A DNA stretch of 10,700 nucleotides from an uncultured delta proteobacterium (GTDB taxonomy: Bacteria; Desulfobacterota; WTBG01; CAIYCZ01), in assembly GCA_903924805.1 (NCBI GenBank), contig CAIYCZ010000176.1, forward strand, positions 1-10,700. The letters run 5' to 3'. Shown in pieces: positions 1 through 5,599 of the stretch (positions within the stretch are counted from its first letter, which is position 1; every line of letters starts with the position of its first letter). The notes under the pieces are model-generated. The model saw only the letters and a program-made list of their open reading frames with translations, had not been told where the DNA came from and ran no database searches. Both the position numbers and the translations under genes were made by a program.

Positions 1-1
1 G

Positions 2-550
2 GTTGCAGTTAAAAAGGACGGCAGCCGGGAGATATATGAAATAACGTCGCTCTCAAAGCGCCAGGACAAGGTGATCAGGCTTGACAAAAAGACCATGGCG
101 CTTATATCCGTTCACGCGGTCAGAAAATATACGGACGCGACCCTTGATTCAACGCTGACGGTGGTTAATGAACAACAGACCTTTAAGGACGGTGAGATCA
201 AGCTGGCGGATTTTAATCTGATCATGTATCTGATGCGTGGATTCCCTTTTGGCAAGCTGCAGAGCCTGAAAATAGGATACTATGGAGAAGGGAATGAGAA
301 AAGCTACACCATGGTTATGAATTTCAAGGGCACGGAAAAGGTAACCCTTAAGGACAAAACCTATGACTGCTACAAGCTTGACTTTGGCATGAGCAGCTTT
401 CTCGGCACATTCTTACCTAAGCTCAACCTGTGGTACAGCGTTGCTCCTCCCCATTATCTGGTTCGCTATGAAGGGCCTGAAGGGCCGCCCGGCACACCCC
501 GGCGGATTATGGAGCTGGTAAGCTATGAATCGCGGAAAAGTGCAAAGTAG
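2..550 (+). CDS. DUF3108-like envelope protein, 5'-truncated by window edge
   Basis: The reading frame is open from base 2 to the TAG at 548-550, giving 182 residues with no initiator in the window. A GTG at 71 is in frame but has no ribosome binding site and lies inside continuous coding sequence, so the gene starts upstream of the window. The protein is rich in beta-strand patterns. It carries a stretch DKTYDCYKLDFG followed by LNLWYSVAPPHYLVRYE, which resembles the end of DUF3108-type proteins (a value extracted from a glycan or lipid-like context, then 'W-s-d ... P-V-r'). Such proteins are usually exported to the periplasm, but the signal peptide would lie outside the window. The assignment rests on overall pattern, not a diagnostic motif. 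The function of the family is unknown. A lipoprotein gene follows 120 nt downstream on the same strand. Confidence 0.6.
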   Translation, partial: VAVKKDGSREIYEITSLSKRQDKVIRLDKKTMALISVHAVRKYTDATLDSTLTVVNEQQTFKDGEIKLADFNLIMYLMRGFPFGKLQSLKIGYYGEGNEKSYTMVMNFKGTEKVTLKDKTYDCYKLDFGMSSFLGTFLPKLNLWYSVAPPHYLVRYEGPEGPPGTPRRIMELVSYESRKSAK

Positions 551-561
551 AAAGTGCAAAG
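537..561. repeat. 11-bp direct repeat across the stop codon
   Basis: AAAGTGCAAAG occurs at 537-547 and again at 551-561, separated by three bases. The first copy is inside the coding end of the DUF3108-like gene, whose TAG stop is at 548-550. Simple A/G-rich repeats of this kind are likely slippage products or the edge of a dispersed intergenic repeat. No function is claimed. Confidence 0.6.
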
Positions 562-580
562 GGGAAAGAATCCAGAAGTG

Positions 581-607
581 AAGCTCCCCGCCCTCAGTGC
601 GGGGCTT
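581..607 (+). terminator. GC-rich hairpin after DUF3108-like gene
   Basis: The left arm 581-591 (AAGCTCCCCGC) pairs with the right arm 599-607 (GCGGGGCTT): six GC-rich pairs, a two-base bulge, then three more pairs, with a 7-nt loop. It lies 30 nt after the stop of the upstream gene, where a terminator is expected. No U-tract follows, so it is either an imperfect or Rho-assisted terminator or a REP-like palindrome. Confidence 0.4.
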
Positions 608-670
608 GCCAAAGCAGATGGTGATGATTAATTTATAAAAAGAAAGCTAACGGGTAGGGATGCTCTGAAA

Positions 671-1153
671 ATGAGTGTAAAATATTATAGTATACTCGTT
701 CTCTTGTTTGTCGGTTTTGCAGGCTGTGCAACCGAGCAGATAAAGCTTGACCTTGATACCTATAACAAAAATCCCCAGGCATATAAGGGCAAGGAAGTAA
801 TCATTACGACAACACTTAAGGATGTGGTTGAAAACAATGCCCGGTACCGGGGCAAGGTCGTTGAGCTGTCAGCACCGCTTACCTATTACGGATACGTCAG
901 TTACTGGACCTGGTATGTGCTGCTTGAAAAAGACGGGAAAAAACTTCGCTGCTATGAGTATCACTACCGGCTGGACCTGGACCAGCTGGCGGTTGATCTT
1001 GCTCTACAGGCGCGGGTTTCCCACAAAGAGGTGACGGTCAGGGGCACGGTAGAAAAGGCTGGCATTGAACTGGACCGGCTCATCTATGACGGCTACAATA
1101 TCAATACCAACTACCATATCAATAACGTGTATCCCTACTGGTTGCGATATTAA
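671..1153 (+). CDS. Small outer-membrane-type lipoprotein, function unknown
   Basis: A 160-residue protein with a short signal peptide: K4, a hydrophobic run at residues 7-17, and a lipobox ending F-A-G-C with the lipidated cysteine at C19. The residue after the cysteine is Ala, not Asp, so Lol sorting to the outer membrane is expected. The mature part is mostly beta-like. It holds two similar strand starts, YKGKEVIIT (38-46) and YRGKVVELS (59-67), and a later HKEVTVRGTVEKAG (118-131). This pattern recalls OB-fold-like bacterial lipoprotein domains, but that is inference. The C-terminus is rich in Tyr, Asn and Trp. A ribosome binding site (TAGGGA, 655-660) lies 10 nt before the ATG. The gene converges on the thioesterase gene with only 16 nt between the stops. 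No function can be assigned. Confidence 0.8.
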   Translation: MSVKYYSILVLLFVGFAGCATEQIKLDLDTYNKNPQAYKGKEVIITTTLKDVVENNARYRGKVVELSAPLTYYGYVSYWTWYVLLEKDGKKLRCYEYHYRLDLDQLAVDLALQARVSHKEVTVRGTVEKAGIELDRLIYDGYNINTNYHINNVYPYWLRY

Positions 1154-1169
1154 CCCGTGCGGGCCTACC

Positions 1170-1631
1170 CTACCTGTTTGGCGGCAGGCCGAAATTGCTG
1201 AATTTTGCGAAAACCTCTTCCTTCTTTGCCGCAACCTTTTTGTTGAACCCTGCCGCGTTAATCACAAACCGCTCATGGGTAGCATCAGATATTTTATCAA
1301 CCCCGTCATCCGCTGTTATAGAGAAGGTTATTTTTTTCCCTTCAACTTTCTCCACGGTTACTTTTATGCGTACCGTCAGACCGGACGGGGTTGCAGCGAG
1401 GTGATTGAGGGTAAAGCCAATGCCGACGGTTTGCTCCTCAGGCCAGTCAAGGTGAGCCGTGAGCATTTTAATGCATGCCCATTCAAAGAGACCTACCATG
1501 AAACCTGTTGCCAGCACCTGTGGCATAAGCTGAAACTCCGGCGCCTCAGGAAACAGATAGGGAACGGTTTTGTTTTCCGGCACCAGGTACTTAAATTCGA
1601 ACGTAAGACCCGGCTGCAAAGAATTCTTCAT
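1170..1631 (-). CDS. FlK-type (fluoroacetyl-CoA thioesterase family) hot-dog thioesterase
   Basis: A 153-residue single hot-dog-domain protein. It closely follows the pattern of FlK, which hydrolyses fluoroacetyl-CoA in Streptomyces cattleya. The FlK catalytic triad (Thr42, Glu50, His76) has counterparts here at T42 in LATGFMVG, E50 in LFEWAC and H77 in LNHLAATP. The family signature DGVDKISDATHER is also present. FlK relatives are common in anaerobes that never meet fluoroacetate, so the real substrate is probably another small acyl-CoA. The start is set at ATG 1631. A GTG four codons upstream overlaps the sequence GTGAGG, which serves better as the Shine-Dalgarno site, 6 nt before this ATG. 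The gene follows adenylate kinase on the same strand after about 127 nt and converges on the lipoprotein gene. Confidence 0.85.
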   Translation of the reverse strand: MKNSLQPGLTFEFKYLVPENKTVPYLFPEAPEFQLMPQVLATGFMVGLFEWACIKMLTAHLDWPEEQTVGIGFTLNHLAATPSGLTVRIKVTVEKVEGKKITFSITADDGVDKISDATHERFVINAAGFNKKVAAKKEEVFAKFSNFGLPPNR

Positions 1632-1758
1632 GGTAAACCTCACTGTAGAGCTATTGCGTTAGTGTGTTGTGGAGTTCAGGAGTAAAGACCTCAGATCCCG
1701 AACGCTTGGGCATCTTGTGCTCACTATCAGTAATAGCGCCAATAAGAAAGTTATCTGC

Positions 1759-2406
1759 TTACGCTTTTAAAGATTTTGTAATCGTATTGACAACGGTCTC
1801 GCTGCTTGCCGCCTCGATGGTTTTCAGCATGCCCTTTGTGCCGTAGTAATCGATTAAGGGGGCGGTCTGTTTGTTGTATGTATCAAGACGGTTTACTATT
1901 GCTTCCTCAGTCTCGTCACTTCTCTGAATGACCGGGCTTCCGCACTTGTCACAGATGCCGGCTACTTTTGTCGGCATGGTCTTAACATTGTAAATCGCCT
2001 GGCATGATGAATTGGAACAGGTTCTTCTGGTGGTAAGCCGGTCGAGTACTACTTCCTTGCCGATCTCCATATTCACTACAAGATCAATATCAATTTTTAA
2101 TTTTGCCAGCAGCTTCTCAAGCTCCTCCGCCTGGGGAATGGTCCGCGGAAAGCCATCGAGGATGAACCCCCTGGCACAGTCAGGCTCTTTAAGCCGCTCT
2201 TCCATCATATCCATGATGAGTGAATCAGGAACCAGCGCTCCCCTGTCCATATAGTCTTTGGCCTTCTTGCCAAGCAGTGTCCCTGCTTTTACGGCATTGC
2301 GGAGAATGTCGCCTGTTGAGATATGGACCGAACCATCATAGGCAATAAGTAGTTTTGATACTGTTCCCTTGCCAGCCCCCGGTGAACCCAGTAGAATTAT
2401 TCTCAT
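1759..2406 (-). CDS. adk: Adenylate kinase with zinc-binding LID
   Basis: Adenylate kinase interconverts ATP + AMP and 2 ADP in the cytoplasm. The 215-residue protein has the usual long-form length. The P-loop GSPGAGKGT is at 7-15, the AMP-binding region STGDILR at 30-36, the DGFPRT motif at 84-89, the LID from about 122 to 160, and QRSDE at 161-165. The LID carries four cysteines, C130, C135, C152 and C155, as in zinc-binding adenylate kinases, so zinc binding is expected. The first pair is spaced C-x4-C instead of the usual C-x2-C, while the 16-residue gap to the second pair is normal. A strong Shine-Dalgarno (GAGGAGG, about 7 nt before ATG) supports the start. In many bacteria adk sits in the secY ribosomal operon. 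Here it stands between a thioesterase and a metallo-hydrolase, so it could be a relocated gene or a second copy. Confidence 0.95.
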   Translation of the reverse strand: MRIILLGSPGAGKGTVSKLLIAYDGSVHISTGDILRNAVKAGTLLGKKAKDYMDRGALVPDSLIMDMMEERLKEPDCARGFILDGFPRTIPQAEELEKLLAKLKIDIDLVVNMEIGKEVVLDRLTTRRTCSNSSCQAIYNVKTMPTKVAGICDKCGSPVIQRSDETEEAIVNRLDTYNKQTAPLIDYYGTKGMLKTIEAASSETVVNTITKSLKA

Positions 2407-2441
2407 TCTTTTTCCTCCTCATATTAAAAATTGTGAAAAAG

Positions 2442-2484
2442 CAAACCACAGAACACAGAGTATCCTCTGTGCACTGGTGGTTTG
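2442..2484 (-). terminator. Two-part palindrome, candidate terminator before adk
   Basis: The outer arms CAAACCAC (2442-2449) and GTGGTTTG (2477-2484) and the inner arms CACAGAG (2454-2460) and CTCTGTG (2465-2471) form one long stem with an internal loop and a 4-nt hairpin loop. On the minus strand it is followed by GCTTTTT, so it can end transcription of the MBL hydrolase gene before adk. The 'accacag...cacagag' wording also resembles a dispersed intergenic repeat seen in many environmental bacteria. Confidence 0.5.
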
Positions 2485-2558
2485 TAGCAGTGCGTTTTGA
2501 CGTCGCAGCAATTTACTAAAAACTATCTGCAAGTTCAATAAATATTTTCAGTACGGTG

Positions 2559-3221
2559 TTACTGGATGAATGAACTGATAAAATCCCTGACCTCCTTTTT
2601 CCCTTTATACACACCACAATGCCCCTCGCAGAGGATGTCTGCTTCAAGGCTTAAAAGAAATTTGAGAGAATGTATATAGTCTGTGCGGTTTGACAAAAGC
2701 TCCGGATGGAGCGGGCCGTGAACGTCCTGCCCGAAAAGAATCTTCTTGCCTGGTACTTCAGTTACACAGACAAGAGATCCCGGTGAATGCCCGGGACAGT
2801 GAAATGCCCTGATCTCACCGTTTCCAATCCGGAAGGTCTCCTCAGCGGCACTCATTTTATAGTCTACCGGCAGCGGCTCAAGGTATGCATTATACCATCT
2901 GGCAGCAGTCACCATGCTGTCGCCTGATTCAAGATACTCTGCATCCCGCTCATGAGCAACAATTTTACATCCAAAGTGCCTGCGTATGGATTCTGCGCCG
3001 CCCACGTGGTCAAAATGGCAGTGGGTCAAAAACAGATATTCTATTTTTGTTTCTGCCGGCACATAGCGGGATATATTCTGTATGAGCTTACCATGCCCTT
3101 GTCCGCATCCGGCGTCAATGAGAGCAGCTGTATCATCAAAAGCAATAAGATAAATTGCCGCATCACCGGGAGCGGTCATGCTGTCGCCGCCTACCTGCCA
3201 GATGGTATCAGTAATCTGCAT
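2559..3221 (-). CDS. MBL-fold metallo-hydrolase
   Basis: A 220-residue cytoplasmic metallo-beta-lactamase-fold hydrolase with a complete dinuclear metal site. T-H67-C-H69-F-D71-H72 forms the HxHxDH motif, followed by H145 in CPGHSPGS, D166 in LFGQDVHGP and H201 in LCEGHCG. The GHSPGS motif and overall length fit the glyoxalase II-like / general MBL group. The substrate (thioester, lactone or phosphodiester) cannot be told from sequence. No signal peptide is seen and there is no flavodiiron extension. The ATG at 3221 is the first in-frame start before the conserved ITDTIWQVGG opening. The nearest purine-rich site is weak (AAAGAT about 5 nt upstream), and a better GGGAGGG lies too far away (about 17 nt). 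It reads in the same direction as adk, which follows after a likely terminator. Confidence 0.9.
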   Translation of the reverse strand: MQITDTIWQVGGDSMTAPGDAAIYLIAFDDTAALIDAGCGQGHGKLIQNISRYVPAETKIEYLFLTHCHFDHVGGAESIRRHFGCKIVAHERDAEYLESGDSMVTAARWYNAYLEPLPVDYKMSAAEETFRIGNGEIRAFHCPGHSPGSLVCVTEVPGKKILFGQDVHGPLHPELLSNRTDYIHSLKFLLSLEADILCEGHCGVYKGKKEVRDFISSFIQ

Positions 3222-3280
3222 ACTATCTTTTTCTAAATCCCTCCCAGCCCCCCTTTAATTGTGCCATTTGGCGTTAATAT

Positions 3281-3320
3281 AAAAGGGAGGCATTTCCCCT
3301 TTTACTAAAGGGAATTTTTA
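3281..3320. terminator. Overlapping alternative hairpins between two minus-strand genes
   Basis: Two stems share sequence. One pairs AAAAGGG (3281-3287) with CCCTTTT (3297-3303). The other pairs TTCCC-TTT (from 3294) with AAAGGGAA (3307-3314), with one bulged C. The second is followed by TTTTT on the plus strand and could terminate plus-strand transcription. The first is followed on the minus strand by a T/A-rich run (3287-3275) and could weakly terminate transcription from the 3340-3669 gene. It resembles a common dispersed 'CCCTTT..AAAGGG' intergenic palindrome. Confidence 0.4.
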
Positions 3321-3339
3321 TCTGGCTTTGGGTTACGCA

Positions 3340-3669
3340 TTAATCTTTCAAAAAGCAGCGGTGATATTCAGATTCAGAGAGGTGAGCTCTGAGCAATCGG
3401 CTGATCAGGTTGAAGATTTCATTGAGCTCTTCATCACTCAGCTTTTTTCTGAGATGTTCCATGAGCTGGTCATCAGAGAATTTCTGAAGATAGCAGATGA
3501 CCGTGTTTTCATCAGTCTCACGATCAAGACCAAAGCCGATCAGACCGTCATACTTTTCTACAAATTGATGGGTGTGTTTAGGCATATACGGGTAATAGAA
3601 AAAAGACCTCTTTTTGTTAATGGCTACTGTGGGGTTATAGAAACGTCTGCATGCCGGCCAGGACGCCAT
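3340..3669 (-). CDS. Small conserved-looking protein of unknown function
   Basis: A 109-residue soluble protein. The start at ATG 3669 is supported by AGGA 6 nt upstream. A second Met at residue 29 (MPKHTHQF) is an alternative. The N-terminal 28 residues are basic and aromatic (RRFYNP, KKRSFFYYPY). The rest is acidic and helical, with KFSDDQLMEHLRKKLSDEEL at about 64-83, then a leucine-rich helix and the ending HLSESEYHRCFLKD. This ending is reminiscent of short uncharacterised cytosolic proteins of delta-proteobacteria, but the match is from memory and no function is known. It is preferred over the overlapping plus-strand frame (3328-3684) because it has a ribosome binding site, a normal soluble-protein composition and promoter-like boxes upstream. 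It is divergent from the AhpD-like gene. Confidence 0.65.
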   Translation of the reverse strand: MASWPACRRFYNPTVAINKKRSFFYYPYMPKHTHQFVEKYDGLIGFGLDRETDENTVICYLQKFSDDQLMEHLRKKLSDEELNEIFNLISRLLRAHLSESEYHRCFLKD

Positions 3670-3680
3670 ATCTTATCCTG

Positions 3681-3710
3681 TTGACCCGGCACTACACCCT
3701 CTGTTATACA
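3681..3710 (+). promoter_or_regulatory. Candidate sigma-70 promoter for the AhpD-like gene
   Basis: TTGACC (3681-3686) and TATACA (3705-3710) are separated by 18 nt. Transcription would start near 3717 and give a leader of about 80 nt containing the inverted repeat at 3721-3773. It faces, and partly overlaps, a minus-strand promoter candidate. Confidence 0.4.
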
Positions 3711-3732
3711 TGATTATGTGATACGATGGCAA
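3703..3732 (-). promoter_or_regulatory. Candidate sigma-70 promoter for the 3340-3669 gene
   Basis: On the minus strand a TTGCCA box (3732-3727) is followed after 18 nt by TATAAC (3708-3703), about 34 nt before the ATG at 3669. The -35 box lies in one arm of the 10-bp inverted repeat, and the -10 overlaps the -10 of the opposite promoter. This is a sequence-only prediction. Confidence 0.35.
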
Positions 3733-3773
3733 CTAAGATAATACAACTCTTCCCGGTCATCCGGCCATCGTAT
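3721..3773 (+). promoter_or_regulatory. Leader inverted repeat upstream of AhpD-like gene
   Basis: ATACGATGGC (3721-3730) and GCCATCGTAT (3764-3773) are perfect reverse complements, enclosing 33 nt that include a smaller CCGG-TCAT-CCGG element. The structure ends 11 nt before the ribosome binding site (AAGGAG, 3785-3790) and would fold in the leader RNA. It matches no riboswitch class that I recognise. It could equally be a spaced DNA operator. Confidence 0.5.
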
Positions 3774-3796
3774 GTAAATCAAAGAAGGAGAGATTT

Positions 3797-4141
3797 ATGG
3801 CACCAAACGAGATAAAAGAAAAATACAATGAATTTTTTGAATACACCGCAAAATTCGGAGCGAAATATCCCGAAATTGCACAAAGCTTTATGTCCCTCAT
3901 GGGAAATGTGATGCAGGAGGGCACAGTTGCAACCAAGGAAAAGGAGTTAATTGCGTTAGGGATTGCCGTGGGGCTCCGCTGCCTTCCCTGCATTTATGCC
4001 CATACCAGCGCTGCATTGAGCCTCGGGGCAACGCCGGAAGAGATTATGGAAGCTGCATCGGTAGCAATCCTTATGGCGGGCGGGCCGGGCATGGCCCATG
4101 TCGTTGAGGTGATGAAGGCAATAGAAGCTTTTTCTGAATAA
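3797..4141 (+). CDS. AhpD-like carboxymuconolactone decarboxylase-family protein
   Basis: A 114-residue, all-helical single CMD domain. The redox motif C62-x2-C65-x3-H69 (RCLPCIYAHT) is preceded by E50 at the spacing seen in AhpD (E-x11-C-x2-C-x3-H). This supports thiol-disulfide or peroxidase-type activity, not decarboxylation. The following LGATPEEIMEAASVAILMAGGP is the usual second half of the domain. The length is typical of small stand-alone CMD proteins, which assemble as trimers or hexamers. No partner peroxiredoxin (ahpC) is nearby, so its reductant and substrate are unknown. The start is well supported by AAGGAG at 3785-3790, 6 nt before ATG. It is probably transcribed from the promoter at 3681-3710 through a structured leader. 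The DUF362 gene lies downstream on the same strand, past a 125-bp repeat. Confidence 0.9.
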   Translation: MAPNEIKEKYNEFFEYTAKFGAKYPEIAQSFMSLMGNVMQEGTVATKEKELIALGIAVGLRCLPCIYAHTSAALSLGATPEEIMEAASVAILMAGGPGMAHVVEVMKAIEAFSE

Positions 4142-4146
4142 CTGTC

Positions 4147-4271
4147 AGGCTGGCCAGAAACGCCCCTCTGCGGCGTTCCCCTCATCCCTCGTCGGTTGCA
4201 GCGTACACGCATGTACGCCTCACTCCTTGAGGATTTTGGGAGCCTTGCATCCGGGCATTTTTAACCAGCCT
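4147..4271 (+). repeat. MITE-like dispersed repeat, copy 1
   Basis: This 125-bp element starts 5 nt after the AhpD-like stop. It is bounded by AGGCTGG (4147-4153) and CCAGCCT (4265-4271), part of an imperfect 14-bp terminal inverted repeat (11 of 14 match). It contains a central palindrome GCGTAC (4201-4206) / GTACGC (4213-4218). It matches the minus strand of 5476-5599 over nearly its whole length, including CTCATCCCTCGTC (4181-4193) and GTACGCCTCA (4213-4222). It encodes nothing and shows no clear target duplication. Confidence 0.75.
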
Positions 4272-4319
4272 GAAGAAAGGTACCTGTTCAACAATCTGCT
4301 GGTAATCAGGAGTTCATCA

Positions 4320-5474
4320 GTGCGTACTTCAGTCTCCATAGTCAGGTGTCCCGCGTATCAGGAAGAGATTGTTTATCAAAAAATACATGAAGCAATAGAT
4401 CTTATAGGCGGGATTAAAACTTTTGTTTCTTCCGGGGAAAAGGTGCTTTTAAAGCCAAATCTCCTCCTCGGCCGCGCTCCTGAAAAATGCGTGAATACCC
4501 ACCCCCTGGTAGTAAAAGCAGTTGCCCGAATGGTCAGGGAAGCTGGTGCTCAGGTGCTCATAGGAGACAGCCCCCAGCTTGATTCGGCACAGAAAGCCTG
4601 TGATAAGAACGGGATTGGAGATGTGGCACGGGAGATGGGGATTGAAATAGTTGAGTTTGAACCACGTGATGTTTTAAATCCGCAAGGGAAAGTATTTAAA
4701 AGTTTTACCATCGGTACGGTGTTACAGGACGTAGATAAGATTATCAATCTTGCAAAACTTAAGACCCACTCCCTTACGATGCTCACGCTTGCGGTTAAAA
4801 ATATGTTTGGTGCTGTTCCCGGTGCCCGCAAGGGGCAGTGGCATGTAAAAACCCACATTGCAGGAAAAGAATATTTTGCCCAGATGCTTTTAGACCTCTT
4901 TTATTTTGTCAAACCGGTGCTTAACATCGTTGACGGGATTGTGGCAATGGAAGGGAAGGGGCCGGGCTTTGGCGACCCGCGCACGCTGGGGCTTTTAGTT
5001 GCCGGTGCAGACGGCGTGGCGGTTGACCGGGTGATTGCTGAAATGGTAAATATCCCCGTTGACCAGGTTCCCGTTCTCAAGGTTGCCCTGAGGGATGGAT
5101 ATGGCATCGGAAAGCTTGAAGAAATATCTGTACGTGGAGAGAGGCTTGAGGATGTCAGGGTGCCTGACTTCAAACTGCCGCCGGCTCAGGATATTTTTGC
5201 AAAAATTCCACTGCCAGTGGTACGGCTTTTAAAAGCCTGCCTGACAACACACCCTGCTATCAGTAAGGAGGAATGCGAGGCATGTGAACTGTGTCTGCGT
5301 GCCTGCCCGATGAAATGCATTACCTCTGAGAACAGGGAAATAAAGATGGATGAAAATGAATGCATCCAGTGCCTGTGCTGCATGGAGGTCTGTCCGCGCG
5401 GAGCAATTGAATTGCGGCCGGGGGGCCTGCTAAAATTCTTTTCCGCTATGAGAAGAATAATGGGAAGGAATTAA
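4320..5474 (+). CDS. DUF362 protein with C-terminal 2[4Fe-4S] ferredoxin domain
   Basis: This 384-residue protein combines a DUF362 domain (about residues 5-290, with VLLKPNLL at 42-49, LIGDSPQ at 80-86, LAKLKTH at 144-150 and AVKNMFGAVPG at 158-168) and a bacterial ferredoxin domain. The ferredoxin clusters are C319-x2-C322-x2-C325-x3-C329-P and C348-x2-C351-x2-C354-x3-C358-P, enough for two [4Fe-4S] centres. DUF362 proteins are frequent in anaerobes. Their reaction is unknown, and electron transfer is implied only by the clusters. The start is placed at GTG 4320, with AGGAG (4308-4312) 7 nt upstream. Translation from there begins RTSVSIVRC, as expected for the family. A longer frame from ATG 4227 would read out of the repeat element and has no ribosome binding site. 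The stop is 1 nt before the convergent repeat gap, and the gene lies between inverted repeat copies. Confidence 0.9.
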   Translation: MRTSVSIVRCPAYQEEIVYQKIHEAIDLIGGIKTFVSSGEKVLLKPNLLLGRAPEKCVNTHPLVVKAVARMVREAGAQVLIGDSPQLDSAQKACDKNGIGDVAREMGIEIVEFEPRDVLNPQGKVFKSFTIGTVLQDVDKIINLAKLKTHSLTMLTLAVKNMFGAVPGARKGQWHVKTHIAGKEYFAQMLLDLFYFVKPVLNIVDGIVAMEGKGPGFGDPRTLGLLVAGADGVAVDRVIAEMVNIPVDQVPVLKVALRDGYGIGKLEEISVRGERLEDVRVPDFKLPPAQDIFAKIPLPVVRLLKACLTTHPAISKEECEACELCLRACPMKCITSENREIKMDENECIQCLCCMEVCPRGAIELRPGGLLKFFSAMRRIMGRN

Positions 5475-5475
5475 A

Positions 5476-5599
5476 AGGCTGGTCAAAAATATTCAGATGC
5501 GCGGCGTGCTTCAGCATGAGGAATGAGGCGTACTTCATGGTACGTCGCAATGACGAGGGATGAGCGCAACGCAGCAGATGGGTGTTTTTCAACAGGCTG
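5476..5599 (-). repeat. MITE-like dispersed repeat, copy 2 (inverted)
   Basis: This 124-bp copy is in the opposite orientation to the one at 4147-4271. Its ends, AGGCTGGTCAAAAA (from 5476) and the complement of CAGCCTGTTGAAAAA (to 5599), form an imperfect terminal inverted repeat (11 of 14). The central palindrome is at 5528-5545. It occupies essentially the entire gap between the DUF362 stop (5472-5474) and the zinc-ribbon gene stop (5600-5602). In this convergent position its palindromes could act as a two-way terminator. Confidence 0.75.

Noticed and set aside
1162..1190. GGCCT...AGGCC inverted repeat between convergent genes as terminator
   Set aside because: Short arms with a mismatch, a large loop, mostly inside the thioesterase coding end, and no U-tract.
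1065..1685. Plus-strand frame of 206 residues across the thioesterase gene
   Set aside because: It lies antisense to a confidently identified FlK-type protein, is Cys- and Arg-rich, and resembles no family.
3328..3684. Plus-strand frame of 118 residues overlapping the small unknown gene
   Set aside because: It has no clear ribosome binding site, and it mirrors a minus-strand gene that has a better start and promoter.
3721..3773. Fluoride or other known riboswitch upstream of the AhpD-like gene, tempting because of the nearby FlK homologue
   Set aside because: The GATGG wording is only a superficial match, and the conserved core of the fluoride motif and of other classes I know is absent.
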